64,000 bases of DNA. Source: Marixanthomonas sp963974425 (GTDB lineage: Bacteria > Bacteroidota > Bacteroidia > Flavobacteriales > Flavobacteriaceae). The stretch lies in assembly GCF_963974425.1 (NCBI RefSeq), contig NZ_CAXBCK010000018.1:1-64000 (forward strand), in the 5' to 3' direction. Under the pieces are notes generated by a model, which made no database searches, was not told the DNA's origin, and saw only the letters and a program-made list of their open reading frames with translations. Positions 35,285 through 44,071 of this stretch are shown here, piece by piece (positions within the stretch are counted from its first letter, which is position 1; each line of letters opens with the position of its first letter). The position numbers and the translations under genes are program-made.

Positions 35285-35560
35285 TATTAGGTTTATATTA
35301 GAACCCGCAAATGTATCCTGAAATGTAACTAGAGCTATTAAAGTATTCTTAAAAAAAACAGTTTGTATAAGCCATTAAAAACACTTTATATCTTAAGTGT
35401 TTGATCATCTGTTTTTTAAAAATTAGAATTATTTGTATGAAGGTACACTATATTTCAGAAACTAAAAGAACGTAATCTGTTTCTCTCTGTTTTTAAGTGT
35501 TTATATATTGAAAGTGTAGAAATGAAGGGCAAACTCTATGTTTACTTCAAAATAACTAAA
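35285..35560. other. Intergenic region between barrel genes, with a small inverted repeat
   Basis: No gene is apparent in this AT-rich stretch. It must hold the promoter of the 209-aa barrel gene. AAACACTT (35379-35386) and AAGTGTTT (35395-35402) form an 8-bp inverted repeat, a possible operator or weak hairpin, about 95-115 bp upstream of the start at 35284. Confidence 0.4.
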
Positions 35561-35592
35561 TAAAAAAGCAGAAGCCTTACACTTCTGCTTTA
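35561..35592 (-). terminator. Rho-independent terminator of the 208-aa barrel gene
   Basis: AAGCAGAAG (35566-35574) pairs with CTTCTGCTT (35582-35590). The minus strand continues with TTTTATTTAG. It lies about 30 bp after the stop at 35623. Confidence 0.82.
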
Positions 35593-35622
35593 GATTTATT
35601 GAATACAATCTTTTCTTAGAAA

Positions 35623-36249
35623 TTAGAAAGAATATCCAGCTGAAAGTTGAATCACGTTGTTTTGTTGTTTAAAATCATCGGCCCCTTCACCATCGTTAAT
35701 ATTGGATAAACCAAGTACGTACCTTGCACCAAAGAAAACACCGTTGGTTAAGCGATAGGAAGCTCCAGCTCCAATTCCTAAATCGATTCCTGATACAAAG
35801 TCTGAAATATCATCTTCACCATCACCTTCAATTTCTATATCTCCAAAATCACCACTAAATTCAGTTTCAGCATTAGCAGATACCAAAAAACCTACCTGCG
35901 GTCCTGCTTCTATACTAAACCCATCGGCCACATAAAACTTTGCCATAATAGGAACATTAATATAATCTAACTTGGTTTTACTTTCAATAGTACCACCTTC
36001 AAAGCTTTCTTCTATTTTCGCTCCTTGTGAAGAGTAAAGTAATTCTGGTTGCACAGAAAAAACTTCTGAAATAGGAATTTCAACAAGACCACCAATATGG
36101 AAGCTTGTCCTCCCGTCTAAGTCATCAGTTTCATCGCCACCAATTGAGGCAAAGTTAGCACCTGCTTTAGCCCCTAACCGGACTTCTTGAGCGTTAGTAG
36201 TTGTTAATCCGAATACAGCTAAAGCTGTCATAAGTAATAGTTTTTTCAT
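35623..36249 (-). CDS. Porin-family outer-membrane beta-barrel, paralogue A
   Basis: The 208-aa protein has a signal peptide (to T-N-A-Q) and starts R-L-G-A-K-A-G-A-N-F-A-S-I-G-G. It then has the signatures shared with its two neighbours: G-R-T-S-F-H-I-G, S-V-Q-P-E-L-L-Y-S-S-Q-G-A, Y-I-N-V-P-I-M-A-K-F-Y and A-G-P-Q-V-G-F-L-V. It ends in an aromatic strand, V-I-Q-L-S-A-G-Y-S-F. This is the PF13568-type small outer-membrane barrel of Bacteroidota. An acidic loop (E-I-E-G-D-G-E-D-D) lies near residue 145. A perfect 23-bp inverted repeat stands upstream. Confidence 0.85.
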   Translation of the reverse strand: MKKLLLMTALAVFGLTTTNAQEVRLGAKAGANFASIGGDETDDLDGRTSFHIGGLVEIPISEVFSVQPELLYSSQGAKIEESFEGGTIESKTKLDYINVPIMAKFYVADGFSIEAGPQVGFLVSANAETEFSGDFGDIEIEGDGEDDISDFVSGIDLGIGAGASYRLTNGVFFGARYVLGLSNINDGEGADDFKQQNNVIQLSAGYSF

Positions 36250-36301
36250 AATAAAATTGTGTTTTTGATTAGTTAATAAGATAAATGTACTAAAATTTTT
36301 A

Positions 36302-36352
36302 TGATATTCATAAATATATAACTTCCTTAAAGTTATATATTTATGAATATCA
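36302..36352. repeat. Perfect 23-bp inverted repeat
   Basis: The arms 36302-36324 and 36330-36352 are exactly complementary, around the 5-nt loop CCTTA. The arms are AT-rich and contain GATATTCATAAATATATAAC and its complement. It lies between the terminator of paralogue B and the start of paralogue A, 53 bp upstream of that start, so it could be a regulator site or an RNA hairpin. Confidence 0.85.
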
Positions 36353-36356
36353 ATAA

Positions 36357-36384
36357 AAAAAGCAGGGTTATAACCCTGCTTTTT
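36357..36384 (-). terminator. Rho-independent terminator of paralogue B
   Basis: A palindrome AGCAGGGTTA (36361-36370) / TAACCCTGCT (36371-36380) is flanked by A-run and T-run, giving a compact bidirectional-type hairpin 20 bp after the stop at 36404. Confidence 0.85.
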
Positions 36385-36403
36385 CTCTAAAGTGTTTCAC
36401 ATT

Positions 36404-37018
36404 TTAGAATGAATAACCCGCTGATACAGCAAATACTGAATTTTTAGCATCACTATCAATTAGCAAATCTTCATTGTTAAACACATCGGTTAAACCAAAG
36501 TTATAACGAGCATTTAAAAATAATCCATTATTAAATTGATACCCAGCTCCTACTCCTACTGAAAAATCAACATCATTAATAACATCTTCATCAATTGTAA
36601 CATCTCCAGAATCAACATCATCAGGGTCGGTGTCAATTTCACTTTTTACATTAAAACCAATTTGTGGTCCTGCCTCAGCATACAATCCTTCAACTATATA
36701 CACCTTTGCCATTACTGGTACATTTATGTAATCTAATTGTACTTCTGTATCGTCAGCACCTTCCCTACTTATTAAATCGAATCCTTGCCCAGAATATAAA
36801 ACCTCGGGCTGAATAGAAAATCGTTCACTTAATGGAATCTCTGCAAAGGCGCCGATATGAAAACTGGTTCTACCTTCAGGATCGTCAAAGGCATCAAAAC
36901 CATCTCCTGAAAAAGAGGAGAAGTTTACACCACCTTTAGCTCCTAATCTTACTTCCTGTGCTTGTGTTGCTGTTACTCCAAATACTGCAAGTACAGCAAT
37001 AAAAAATACTTTTTTCAT
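36404..37018 (-). CDS. Porin-family outer-membrane beta-barrel, paralogue B
   Basis: The 204-aa protein shares the block order of paralogue A: R-L-G-A-K-G-G-V-N-F-S-S-F, then G-R-T-S-F-H-I-G-A-F-A-E-I-P-L, then Q-P-E-V-L-Y-S-G-Q-G, and V-A-V-S-A-G-Y-S-F at the end. The signal peptide ends A-T-Q-A-Q. The acidic insert near 130-150 (D-T-D-P-D-D-V-D-S-G-D) differs from its neighbours, as surface loops usually do. It was probably produced by tandem duplication. Paralogue C lies 86 bp upstream and is read in the same direction, with no clear terminator between. Confidence 0.85.
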   Translation of the reverse strand: MKKVFFIAVLAVFGVTATQAQEVRLGAKGGVNFSSFSGDGFDAFDDPEGRTSFHIGAFAEIPLSERFSIQPEVLYSGQGFDLISREGADDTEVQLDYINVPVMAKVYIVEGLYAEAGPQIGFNVKSEIDTDPDDVDSGDVTIDEDVINDVDFSVGVGAGYQFNNGLFLNARYNFGLTDVFNNEDLLIDSDAKNSVFAVSAGYSF

Positions 37019-37104
37019 AGTTCTTGTTTTTAAATTTTGGACAAATCTAAAGTGAAGACTATAAAAAAAGTATTAAGACTTTTATAAGCTTTTATTAAAG
37101 GCTC

Positions 37105-37665
37105 TTAAAGGAAACTATAACCTAGTGATAATGTGAATACACTGTTTTTACTTTTATTAAAATCTGCGCCACTTTCTTCAGGTACATCAGTTAAACCAAA
37201 GTTATAACGCCCCTCTAATCGTAACCCTAATGGTACATCAAAGCCAACACCTACTACTCCAGACACATCAAATTCGTTTGTACCAATGTCATTAATCACC
37301 TCTCCTATAACAGTTTGCGCTTCATCATTCACAAGCACACCAAATTGTGGTCCTACATGAACATTAAACTTGTCTGTAAGATAAATCTTTGCAACAATGG
37401 GCACATTAACATAATCTAGGTTAAATTCCCCTGCATCAAATTCTGCACCTTGTTGCGAATACAGTAAGTCTGCCTGTATGCCAAATTTATCACCCAATTT
37501 TGCGCCGACAAAAGCACCAGCAACAAATCCAGTACGGTTATCTAACCCACTAGCATCCGTCAAAGTGGCAAAATTAACTCCAGCTTTTATACCCAGGTCA
37601 AGACCTTGAGCTTGAGTTGTTGTAATAGTAATCACTGCCAGAACGGCAAAAATCAGTTTTTTCAT
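37105..37665 (-). CDS. Porin-family outer-membrane beta-barrel, paralogue C
   Basis: The 186-aa protein is the most compact of the three. It has a signal peptide ending T-T-Q-A-Q and the domain start D-L-G-I-K-A-G-V-N-F-A-T-L. It shares N-R-T-G-F-V-A-G-A-F-V-G-A-K-L, Q-A-D-L-L-Y-S-Q-Q-G-A, D-Y-V-N-V-P-I-V-A-K and the final S-L-G-Y-S-F-L. It is divergent from xerD across 99 bp. It looks like the first member of the barrel array, possibly cotranscribed with paralogue B. Confidence 0.85.
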   Translation of the reverse strand: MKKLIFAVLAVITITTTQAQGLDLGIKAGVNFATLTDASGLDNRTGFVAGAFVGAKLGDKFGIQADLLYSQQGAEFDAGEFNLDYVNVPIVAKIYLTDKFNVHVGPQFGVLVNDEAQTVIGEVINDIGTNEFDVSGVVGVGFDVPLGLRLEGRYNFGLTDVPEESGADFNKSKNSVFTLSLGYSFL

Positions 37666-37764
37666 AGTATTTGTTTTTTAAGTTTGTATTATACAATATA
37701 CAAGAAATAACGTATCTCACCATTTATTATTTTTTAATACCGCTATATTTAGTAATATCGTACT

Positions 37765-38661
37765 ATGAATTGGCAACAAGCTTTAAACGACTATCAAGAC
37801 TACTTACGCATAGAGCGTGGTCTCTCAGCCAATTCCATTAAAAATTATTCATTAGACCTTAAAAAGCTAATAAAATGGCTTTCTGAAGTAGAAATTAACG
37901 AATCCCCTATATCTATTTCAGAAGAAACCGTGCAACAATTTATTTATACGATTGCGAAAGAAATGAAACCACAATCGCAAAGCCGAGTTATTTCAGGCTT
38001 GCGTGGGTTCTTCAATTATCTTGTTTTTGAAGAATATCGACAAACAAACCCTTTAGAGCTCATTGAAAGCCCAAAAATTGCCCGGAAACTGCCCGACACG
38101 CTATCAACCGAAGAAATAGATTCCTTAATTGAAGCTATTGATTTGTACCACCCGCAAGGCGAGCGAAACCGTGCCATACTAGAAACCTTGTATGCATGCG
38201 GTTTGCGTGTTTCTGAATTAACTAGTTTAAAAATATCAGACTTGTTCTTCGATGAAGGATTTATAAAAGTTTCTGGAAAAGGTGATAAAGAACGTTTTGT
38301 GCCCATTGGCGGAAATACCATAAAATACATCAATATTTATAAAAATGAAGTGCGTATTCACACACCTATTCAACCAAAAGCGGAAGACAACTTATTCTTA
38401 AACCGAAGAGGAAACCCGCTTACACGAGCCATGATTTTTACCATCGTAAAACAGTTGGCTGAAAAAATAGGAATTCAAAAAAAGATAAGTCCGCATACTT
38501 TTCGACATTCATTTGCTACACATTTACTTGAAAATGGAGCCGATTTACGGTCTATACAGCAGATGCTAGGTCATGAAAGTATTACTACTACTGAAATATA
38601 CACGCATGTTGACACTACCCACCTTACTGAAGTGATTAATAAGTACCATCCCCGGAAATAG
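37765..38661 (+). CDS. xerD: Site-specific tyrosine recombinase XerD
   Basis: The 298-aa recombinase resolves chromosome dimers at dif. The N-terminal SAM-like DNA-binding domain (about 1-90) is followed by the catalytic domain. The full set is present: Arg148 in G-L-R-V-S-E-L, Lys172 in S-G-K-G-D-K, His244 and Arg247 in H-T-F-R-H, His270 in L-G-H-E-S and the nucleophile Tyr279 in E-I-Y-T-H-V-D. I see no neighbouring phage or integron genes, so it is the housekeeping enzyme. The gene stands opposite to the barrel array. Confidence 0.93.
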   Translation: MNWQQALNDYQDYLRIERGLSANSIKNYSLDLKKLIKWLSEVEINESPISISEETVQQFIYTIAKEMKPQSQSRVISGLRGFFNYLVFEEYRQTNPLELIESPKIARKLPDTLSTEEIDSLIEAIDLYHPQGERNRAILETLYACGLRVSELTSLKISDLFFDEGFIKVSGKGDKERFVPIGGNTIKYINIYKNEVRIHTPIQPKAEDNLFLNRRGNPLTRAMIFTIVKQLAEKIGIQKKISPHTFRHSFATHLLENGADLRSIQQMLGHESITTTEIYTHVDTTHLTEVINKYHPRK

Positions 38662-38742
38662 GGTTAAAAAAACGCTAAAAGCTAACATCTTCTTTCTATA
38701 AAAACGAGTGTTTTGTATCTTAAACAAAAAAGAAATTAGATT

Positions 38743-39690
38743 ATGAAAACACTGAAATTTGACAATGGCGACACGATGCACGCCATAGGATTAGGAACTT
38801 GGAAAGCAACTGGAAGCGACGTGAAAAATGCTGTAAAAGAAGCTTTATATGCTGGTTACAGACATATTGATACGGCAGCCGTATACGGAAATGAAGAAGT
38901 TATTGGAGAAGCGTTAGCCGAAGTTTTTGCAGAAGGTAATATTTTAAGAGAAGATGTATTTATTACATCTAAACTTTGGAATGATGCTCATCAAGAAGGT
39001 CAGGTAATTCCCGCAATTGAAGACTCTTTAAACAAACTAAAATTAGATTACCTAGACTTATATTTAATCCATTGGCCAGTGGCTTTTAAATCTGGAGTAG
39101 GACAACCTTCAAAGCCTTCAGATTATGTTTCAGCAGATGAAGCTCCTATTATAGAAACTTGGAAGCAGATGGAAAAAGCTAAAAAAACTGGTCATGCTAA
39201 ACATATAGGGGTTTCTAATTTCAGTAAGGAAAAATTAAAAGATCTTATTTCAAAAGCTGAAATAAAACCCGAAATGAACCAAGTAGAAATGCACCCGTAC
39301 TTACAACAAGATGATTTGGTCGATTTTTGTAAAAATGAAAATATCTTAATGACTGCCTATTCTCCATTAGGTTCTGGCGATAGAAGTGCTGCGATGAAAG
39401 GTGAAGACGAACCAAATTTGATGGAAATTGATGAAATTAAAGAAATTGCAAGAAAGAACGGCGCTTCAACAGCTCAAGTATTAATTAATTGGCACACCCA
39501 ACGTGGAACAGCGACTATACCAAAATCTGCCAGTAAAGAACACATTAAAGATAACTTTCAAGCTGCCAGCTTAGAGTTGGATAAGGAAGATTTAAAAACC
39601 ATTAAAAGCCTAAACAAGAATTACAGATTTATAACAGGCAAGTTTTTTGAATGCCCAGAAAAAGGCTATGATAACATTTATAATGATTAA
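38743..39690 (+). CDS. Aldo/keto reductase
   Basis: The 315-aa cytosolic NADPH-dependent oxidoreductase reduces aldehydes or ketones. The AKR tetrad is visible: Asp in H-I-D-T-A-A-V-Y (with the catalytic Tyr as the last residue), Lys in I-T-S-K-L-W-N-D and His in L-Y-L-I-H-W-P-V. The C-terminal cofactor motif I-P-K-S-A-S-K-E-H-I also fits. Length fits the eukaryote-like AKR group. The natural substrate is unknown. It is monocistronic, with a terminator at 39732-39766. Confidence 0.9.
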   Translation: MKTLKFDNGDTMHAIGLGTWKATGSDVKNAVKEALYAGYRHIDTAAVYGNEEVIGEALAEVFAEGNILREDVFITSKLWNDAHQEGQVIPAIEDSLNKLKLDYLDLYLIHWPVAFKSGVGQPSKPSDYVSADEAPIIETWKQMEKAKKTGHAKHIGVSNFSKEKLKDLISKAEIKPEMNQVEMHPYLQQDDLVDFCKNENILMTAYSPLGSGDRSAAMKGEDEPNLMEIDEIKEIARKNGASTAQVLINWHTQRGTATIPKSASKEHIKDNFQAASLELDKEDLKTIKSLNKNYRFITGKFFECPEKGYDNIYND

Positions 39691-39731
39691 AATAAACTCG
39701 AGGTTTTAAAAATCTCAACACAATGAATCAC

Positions 39732-39766
39732 AAAAAACCAAGAGCTTTTGACTCTTGGTTTTTTAT
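39732..39766 (+). terminator. Rho-independent terminator after the aldo/keto reductase gene
   Basis: AACCAAGAG (39736-39744) pairs with CTCTTGGTT (39752-39760) with a 7-nt loop. It is preceded by A-run and followed by TTTTATTT. Confidence 0.85.
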
Positions 39767-39851
39767 TTGAATATAATTTAAAACAGCCTTATTAACTTGT
39801 TCTGACCGGAGTCGGAGAGCTAATTACCATCTACCGACTAACAACTACCAA

Positions 39852-41417
39852 CTACTTGGCAACGTTAACAGCTCTTGTTTCTCGTATTACAGTTACTTTA
39901 ACTTGTCCTGGATACGTCATATCAGTTTGAATTTTCTGAGATATTTCAAAAGAAAGTTGCGCTGCTCTTTCATCGCTCACTTTTTCACTCTCTACCATAA
40001 CTCTAAGTTCACGGCCCGCTTGAATAGCATACGCTTTATTCACACCGTTAAAACCAAAAGCTATATCTTCTAAATCTTTAAGACGTTGAATATACGAATC
40101 TAATACTTGACGGCGAGCACCTGGACGAGCACCGCTTATTGCATCACATACTTGAACGATTGGTGACAATAGGCTTGTCATTTCAATTTCGTCGTGGTGA
40201 GCACCAATGGCATTACATACTTCTGGTTTTTCACCATATTTTTCGGCCCATTGCATTCCTAAGATTGCGTGAGGTACTTCTGTTTCGGTTTCTGGCACTT
40301 TACCAATGTCGTGTAATAAACCAGCTCTTTTAGCTAGTTTTGGATTTAAGCCTAACTCTGAAGCCATTACCCCGCACAATCTAGCAACTTCACGTGAGTG
40401 ATGTAATAAGTTTTGGCCATACGAAGAACGGTAGCGCATTCTACCAACCGCTTTAATTAATTCAGGGCTTAAGCCGTGGATACCTAAATCGATTACTGTA
40501 CGTTTACCAACTTCTAATATTTCATCTTCAATTTGTTTTGAAGTCTTTTTTACTACTTCTTCAATACGTGCTGGGTGAATACGACCATCGGTCACTAATT
40601 TATGCAACGATAATCGCGCCACTTCCCTACGTACAGAGTCGAAACACGACAGGATAATAGCCTCTGGAGTATCGTCAACAATAATTTCTACACCAGTAGC
40701 AGCTTCAATCGCACGAATGTTTCGTCCTTCTCTACCAATAATACGTCCTTTAACATCATCGCTTTCCAAGTTGAATACGGACACACAATTGTCAATCGCT
40801 TCCTCAGTACCTATTCGTTGTATTGTGTTAATTACAATTTTCTTGGCTTCTTGCTGTGCCGTCATTTTGGCTTCGTCGATAGAAGACTGCACAAATTTCA
40901 TAGCGTCAGTTTTGGCTTCATCTTTTAAGCTTTCAACCAATTGTGATTTTGCTTCTTCTGCCGATAGGCTTGAAATAACCTCCAATTGCTCAATTTGACT
41001 TTTATGCAATTTTTCAACTTCATTTTGTTTCTTTTCAAGAAAGTCTAGTCGTTCATCATATTCTTTCTTTTTGCCTTCAATTTGTGAATTTAGCTTTTTA
41101 GATTTTGCTAATTCACTAGAAACCTGAGATTCTTTATCTTTGGTACGCTTTTCAGCATCACCCATTTTAGATTCGCGCTTATTAATCACTTTTTCGTGTT
41201 CCGATTTAAGCTCGATGAATTTTTCCTTCGCTTGTAATATTTTGTCTTTTTTAATTGACTCAGCTTCGGTTTTGGCTTCTTTTAAAATAGAAGCTGCATT
41301 TTTCTTCGCTGATTTTATTAAATGGGAAGAGTTATTACGCTCTATTAGCTTAGCTATTAAAAAGCCTATTGCTAAAGCTACAATTCCCACTATTATTAGG
41401 GTAACCATATTGTCCAT
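39852..41417 (-). CDS. rny: Ribonuclease Y
   Basis: The 521-aa membrane-anchored endoribonuclease starts bulk mRNA decay. There is one N-terminal transmembrane helix (residues about 5-22). A long coiled coil (about 30-190, Lys/Glu-rich) follows. Next comes a KH domain with G-R-I-I-G-R-E-G-R-N-I-R near 226-237. The HD phosphodiesterase domain has L-L-H-D-I-G-K near 365-372 and A-H-H-D-E-I-E. Length is normal. It lies downstream of zapA and the 6S-like RNA on the same strand. Confidence 0.95.
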   Translation of the reverse strand: MDNMVTLIIVGIVALAIGFLIAKLIERNNSSHLIKSAKKNAASILKEAKTEAESIKKDKILQAKEKFIELKSEHEKVINKRESKMGDAEKRTKDKESQVSSELAKSKKLNSQIEGKKKEYDERLDFLEKKQNEVEKLHKSQIEQLEVISSLSAEEAKSQLVESLKDEAKTDAMKFVQSSIDEAKMTAQQEAKKIVINTIQRIGTEEAIDNCVSVFNLESDDVKGRIIGREGRNIRAIEAATGVEIIVDDTPEAIILSCFDSVRREVARLSLHKLVTDGRIHPARIEEVVKKTSKQIEDEILEVGKRTVIDLGIHGLSPELIKAVGRMRYRSSYGQNLLHHSREVARLCGVMASELGLNPKLAKRAGLLHDIGKVPETETEVPHAILGMQWAEKYGEKPEVCNAIGAHHDEIEMTSLLSPIVQVCDAISGARPGARRQVLDSYIQRLKDLEDIAFGFNGVNKAYAIQAGRELRVMVESEKVSDERAAQLSFEISQKIQTDMTYPGQVKVTVIRETRAVNVAK

Positions 41418-41433
41418 AATTTAAACTTTATAT

Positions 41434-41600
41434 ATAAAAAAAGCCTGCACTAATGTGTTTTGAATAAACTCCTAAAAGAAAGTTTAGGGCTAACAAACTG
41501 GTCAAACATCCGCTCAAAGACGGCTCGTTTTAACAGCTTTAACTCACCCTTCTTATAAGAATTAGTGTTGAGTTTACCAAAAAGATATTAATGCAGGCAG
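41434..41600 (-). ncRNA. ssrS: 6S RNA (6S-Flavo type), between zapA and rny
   Basis: In the 207-bp gap between zapA and rny on the minus strand, a 12-bp terminal helix closes a region of about 155 nt. Its arms start with GCCTGCA (complement of 41592-41598) and end with TGCAGGC (complement of 41443-41449), followed by a T-run as terminator. Interior hairpins include AACTCA (41541-41546) with TGAGTT (41569-41574). Bacteroidota 6S RNA is known as a rod-like molecule that binds RNA polymerase, and ssrS adjoins zapA in enteric bacteria, so the position supports the call. The sequence match to the published model was not tested. Confidence 0.65.
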
Positions 41601-41624
41601 TAACCTTTGTTATGAAAAGAACGT

Positions 41625-41915
41625 TTATGACAGGTGCTCTTGCAGTAATTGGTTTAAAGCCTCTAGCTTTTCCTCCATTTCCTGCTTGTCATTTGTTTTA
41701 TCTATCTGTTTTTGCTCTACCTGGGCTGCAAATTGCAAGGCACACATGGCCAATACATCTTGTTTGTCCCTTACGGCATAGCTTTTTTCAAACCGTTTAA
41801 TCATTTCTTCTATTTTCTTAGTGGCTAATCGCAGCCCCTCTTCTTGTGAAGGGTTTATTGTTAATGGATATACCCTATCAGCAATAGAAAGTTTTATTTT
41901 TAATTGGTTCGACAT
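41625..41915 (-). CDS. zapA: Cell division protein ZapA
   Basis: The 96-aa cytosolic protein bundles FtsZ filaments in the division ring. It has the N-terminal beta domain with I-K-L-S-I-A-D-R-V-Y-P-L-T-I, followed by the long C-terminal coiled coil. The segment L-R-L-A-T-K-K-I-E-E-M-I is typical of the join. Length is standard. It follows the coiled-coil protein gene by 15 bp, so both are in one unit, with the 6S-like RNA downstream. Confidence 0.9.
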   Translation of the reverse strand: MSNQLKIKLSIADRVYPLTINPSQEEGLRLATKKIEEMIKRFEKSYAVRDKQDVLAMCALQFAAQVEQKQIDKTNDKQEMEEKLEALNQLLQEHLS

Positions 41916-41930
41916 CTTCTTTTTATCTTT

Positions 41931-42221
41931 TTATTCAGAAAGCTGGGTAATACATTGGTCAATTTCCCGAACTAAAGCATTTATCTTGAGCTTTGTATCT
42001 CTTTTATATTGGTCGCTGCCAAGCATTGAATTTGCCATTTTTAACGAACTGCATTTTTCACGCAGGGTTTCAATTTCTTTTTCAGATTCTTCCTTTTGTG
42101 AACGTAAAACGCTGAGTTCTTCTTCTAATCTAGTGTTTTGTTGCCTCAGTTTTTCGTATCTGTGCAATAACTTACTAATTCTATTTTCAAGAGAATCAAC
42201 AATTTCTGAAAGCTTGCTCAT
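41931..42221 (-). CDS. Small coiled-coil protein upstream of zapA
   Basis: The 96-aa protein is almost entirely a coiled coil (heptads L-S-E-I-V-D-S-L-E-N-R-I, L-E-E-E-L-S-V-L, I-E-T-L-R-E-K). I recognise no catalytic motif. The location directly before zapA is conserved in flavobacteria and suggests a cell-division accessory role, perhaps comparable to ZapB, but that is inference. Translation of zapA begins 15 bp after its stop. Confidence 0.7.
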   Translation of the reverse strand: MSKLSEIVDSLENRISKLLHRYEKLRQQNTRLEEELSVLRSQKEESEKEIETLREKCSSLKMANSMLGSDQYKRDTKLKINALVREIDQCITQLSE

Positions 42222-42370
42222 TAAAAATTATTTCAATACTTCTAACACAAAGTTAACATTCGAGTTTCAATAAGACAACAGTTTTCTGTAATTTTTTGTA
42301 ATATTGAATTATTGCACAATAAATTTACACTACTCCCCTTTTTAAATAAGCATATTCTTATTTTTACAAT

Positions 42371-44059
42371 ATGAAGAAATTTATATTCTGCCTTTTATTA
42401 TTGGGCTTTACTGCTCTTGGACAAAAATCGATACCTAAAGATTATTTTAGTAATCCAATGGAGATTCCCTTAATCCTTTCTGGAAGTTTTGGTGAGCTTC
42501 GTAGCAACCATTTTCACAGCGGGTTGGATATTAAAACCCAACAACGAACAGGGCTTCCGGTATACGCTCCTGCCGATGGATACGTAAGCCGAATAAAAGT
42601 ATCTCATTATGGCTATGGCAAAGCGTTATACATTAAGCATCCAAATGGTTATACTACCGTTTATGCCCATTTAAAAAACTATGCTGGGGATATTTTTAAG
42701 TATGTTCACGATATTCAATACAAAAAAGAGACGGAAGAAGTTGAACTTTTCCCTAATGCATCGGCACTTAAGGTGAGCAAAGGTGATTTAATTGGCTATT
42801 CTGGGAATACTGGAGGTAGCGGTGGCCCTCATTTGCATTTTGAAATTCGTGACGCAGCTTCTCGCCCTATGAACCCTATGCTTTTTGGTATTGGTGTCCC
42901 AGATTCTAAGAAACCCTTAATTATTAATCTTCAAGCGTATCCTATTGGCGAAGATGCTCAAGTAAACCATAGTCAAGACCGTACTAAACTTCGATTGATT
43001 CTTCAAAAAGACGGCAGCTACAAAACAGAAAAAATAAAAGCCTTCGGGAAAACAGGGTTTGGTGTTTCGGCATACGACCAATTAGATGGGGCTTCAAATA
43101 AAAATGGAGTATATCAAATAAAGACAACCTACAATGGGCAGGAAAAAATAAATATACTGTTTGAAAAATTTTCTTTTGCCGAAACACGCTATCTAAATCG
43201 GTTTATCGATTATAACTATTGGATGACCAATAAAAGCCGTGTTCAAAAACTATTTAGACAATCAAATAATCCTTTGAGCATCATTGTAAGCGAGGATACT
43301 GACGGATATATTGAGGTTAAAGAAGGGTTTAACGCCAATTACACTATTAAAGTAACCGATTTTGAAGGGAATGAAACCCTTATTACCGTTCCTATTGAAG
43401 GGAAAAAGGAAGAGATCGTTACCCCAAGAGAAGTTATTAAGACAGATGATTATATTTATGCAGACCAAGCCACGTCGATAACCAAAGGCAAATACAGCGT
43501 ATATATTCCAGCTAACAGTTTATATGACGATACTTTTCTTGATATAAGGACCTCCAGCGACACACTCGATTTTCATACTGATGTAATTCCTATTCATAAA
43601 AATATTACCATTACTGCAGATATTTCAAACTATAATGATGTTGACAAAGACAAACTATACATAGGTCGCTTAAATTATTATGGACGCCCTTATTACAATA
43701 CAACATACCGAAAGGGTGACAAGCTTTCTGCAAAAACTCGAACTTTTGGAACTTATGTTATAGCCACAGATACAACACCACCAACAATTAAACCTATTAA
43801 TTTTGATGATGGTAAGTGGATAAGTAGTAATAAAACGTTACAACTTTCTATTGATGATGAATTGAGCGGCATAAGTTCGTATCGGGGAACAATTAACGGA
43901 AAATTCATTTTAATGGAATATGATTACAAAAAAGACGTTATAACTTATAATTTTGATGACAAAATCATATCAGAATCCGAAAACAATTTGAAAGTAATTG
44001 TTACCGATAATGTGGGAAATAGTGCTACATTTGAGGCAACTTTTTTCAGAAAACAATAA
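42371..44059 (+). CDS. M23 family (LytM) peptidoglycan endopeptidase, exported
   Basis: The 562-aa protein has a signal peptide ending A-L-G-Q. The M23 domain is at residues about 30-185. Its zinc ligands are in H-F-H-S-G-L-D near 54-60 and H-L-H-F-E-I-R near 157-163, and V-Y-A-H-L also matches. The C-terminal 370 residues are beta-rich, with G-I-S-S-Y-R-G-T-I-N-G-K-F that looks Ig-like, and may bind substrate. Cutting of peptide cross-links in the wall is expected. The TonB-dependent receptor gene begins 12 bp downstream, so the two are probably cotranscribed. Confidence 0.9.
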   Translation: MKKFIFCLLLLGFTALGQKSIPKDYFSNPMEIPLILSGSFGELRSNHFHSGLDIKTQQRTGLPVYAPADGYVSRIKVSHYGYGKALYIKHPNGYTTVYAHLKNYAGDIFKYVHDIQYKKETEEVELFPNASALKVSKGDLIGYSGNTGGSGGPHLHFEIRDAASRPMNPMLFGIGVPDSKKPLIINLQAYPIGEDAQVNHSQDRTKLRLILQKDGSYKTEKIKAFGKTGFGVSAYDQLDGASNKNGVYQIKTTYNGQEKINILFEKFSFAETRYLNRFIDYNYWMTNKSRVQKLFRQSNNPLSIIVSEDTDGYIEVKEGFNANYTIKVTDFEGNETLITVPIEGKKEEIVTPREVIKTDDYIYADQATSITKGKYSVYIPANSLYDDTFLDIRTSSDTLDFHTDVIPIHKNITITADISNYNDVDKDKLYIGRLNYYGRPYYNTTYRKGDKLSAKTRTFGTYVIATDTTPPTIKPINFDDGKWISSNKTLQLSIDDELSGISSYRGTINGKFILMEYDYKKDVITYNFDDKIISESENNLKVIVTDNVGNSATFEATFFRKQ

Positions 44060-44071
44060 TAACTACTGCTT

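Noticed and set aside
35285..35622. Hidden gene in the gap between barrel genes
   Set aside because: Only short frames without start context occur, and a terminator and a small inverted repeat explain the visible structure.
37765..38661. XerD gene as a phage or island integrase
   Set aside because: All XerD catalytic residues and length fit the housekeeping enzyme; no attachment site or phage genes are seen nearby.
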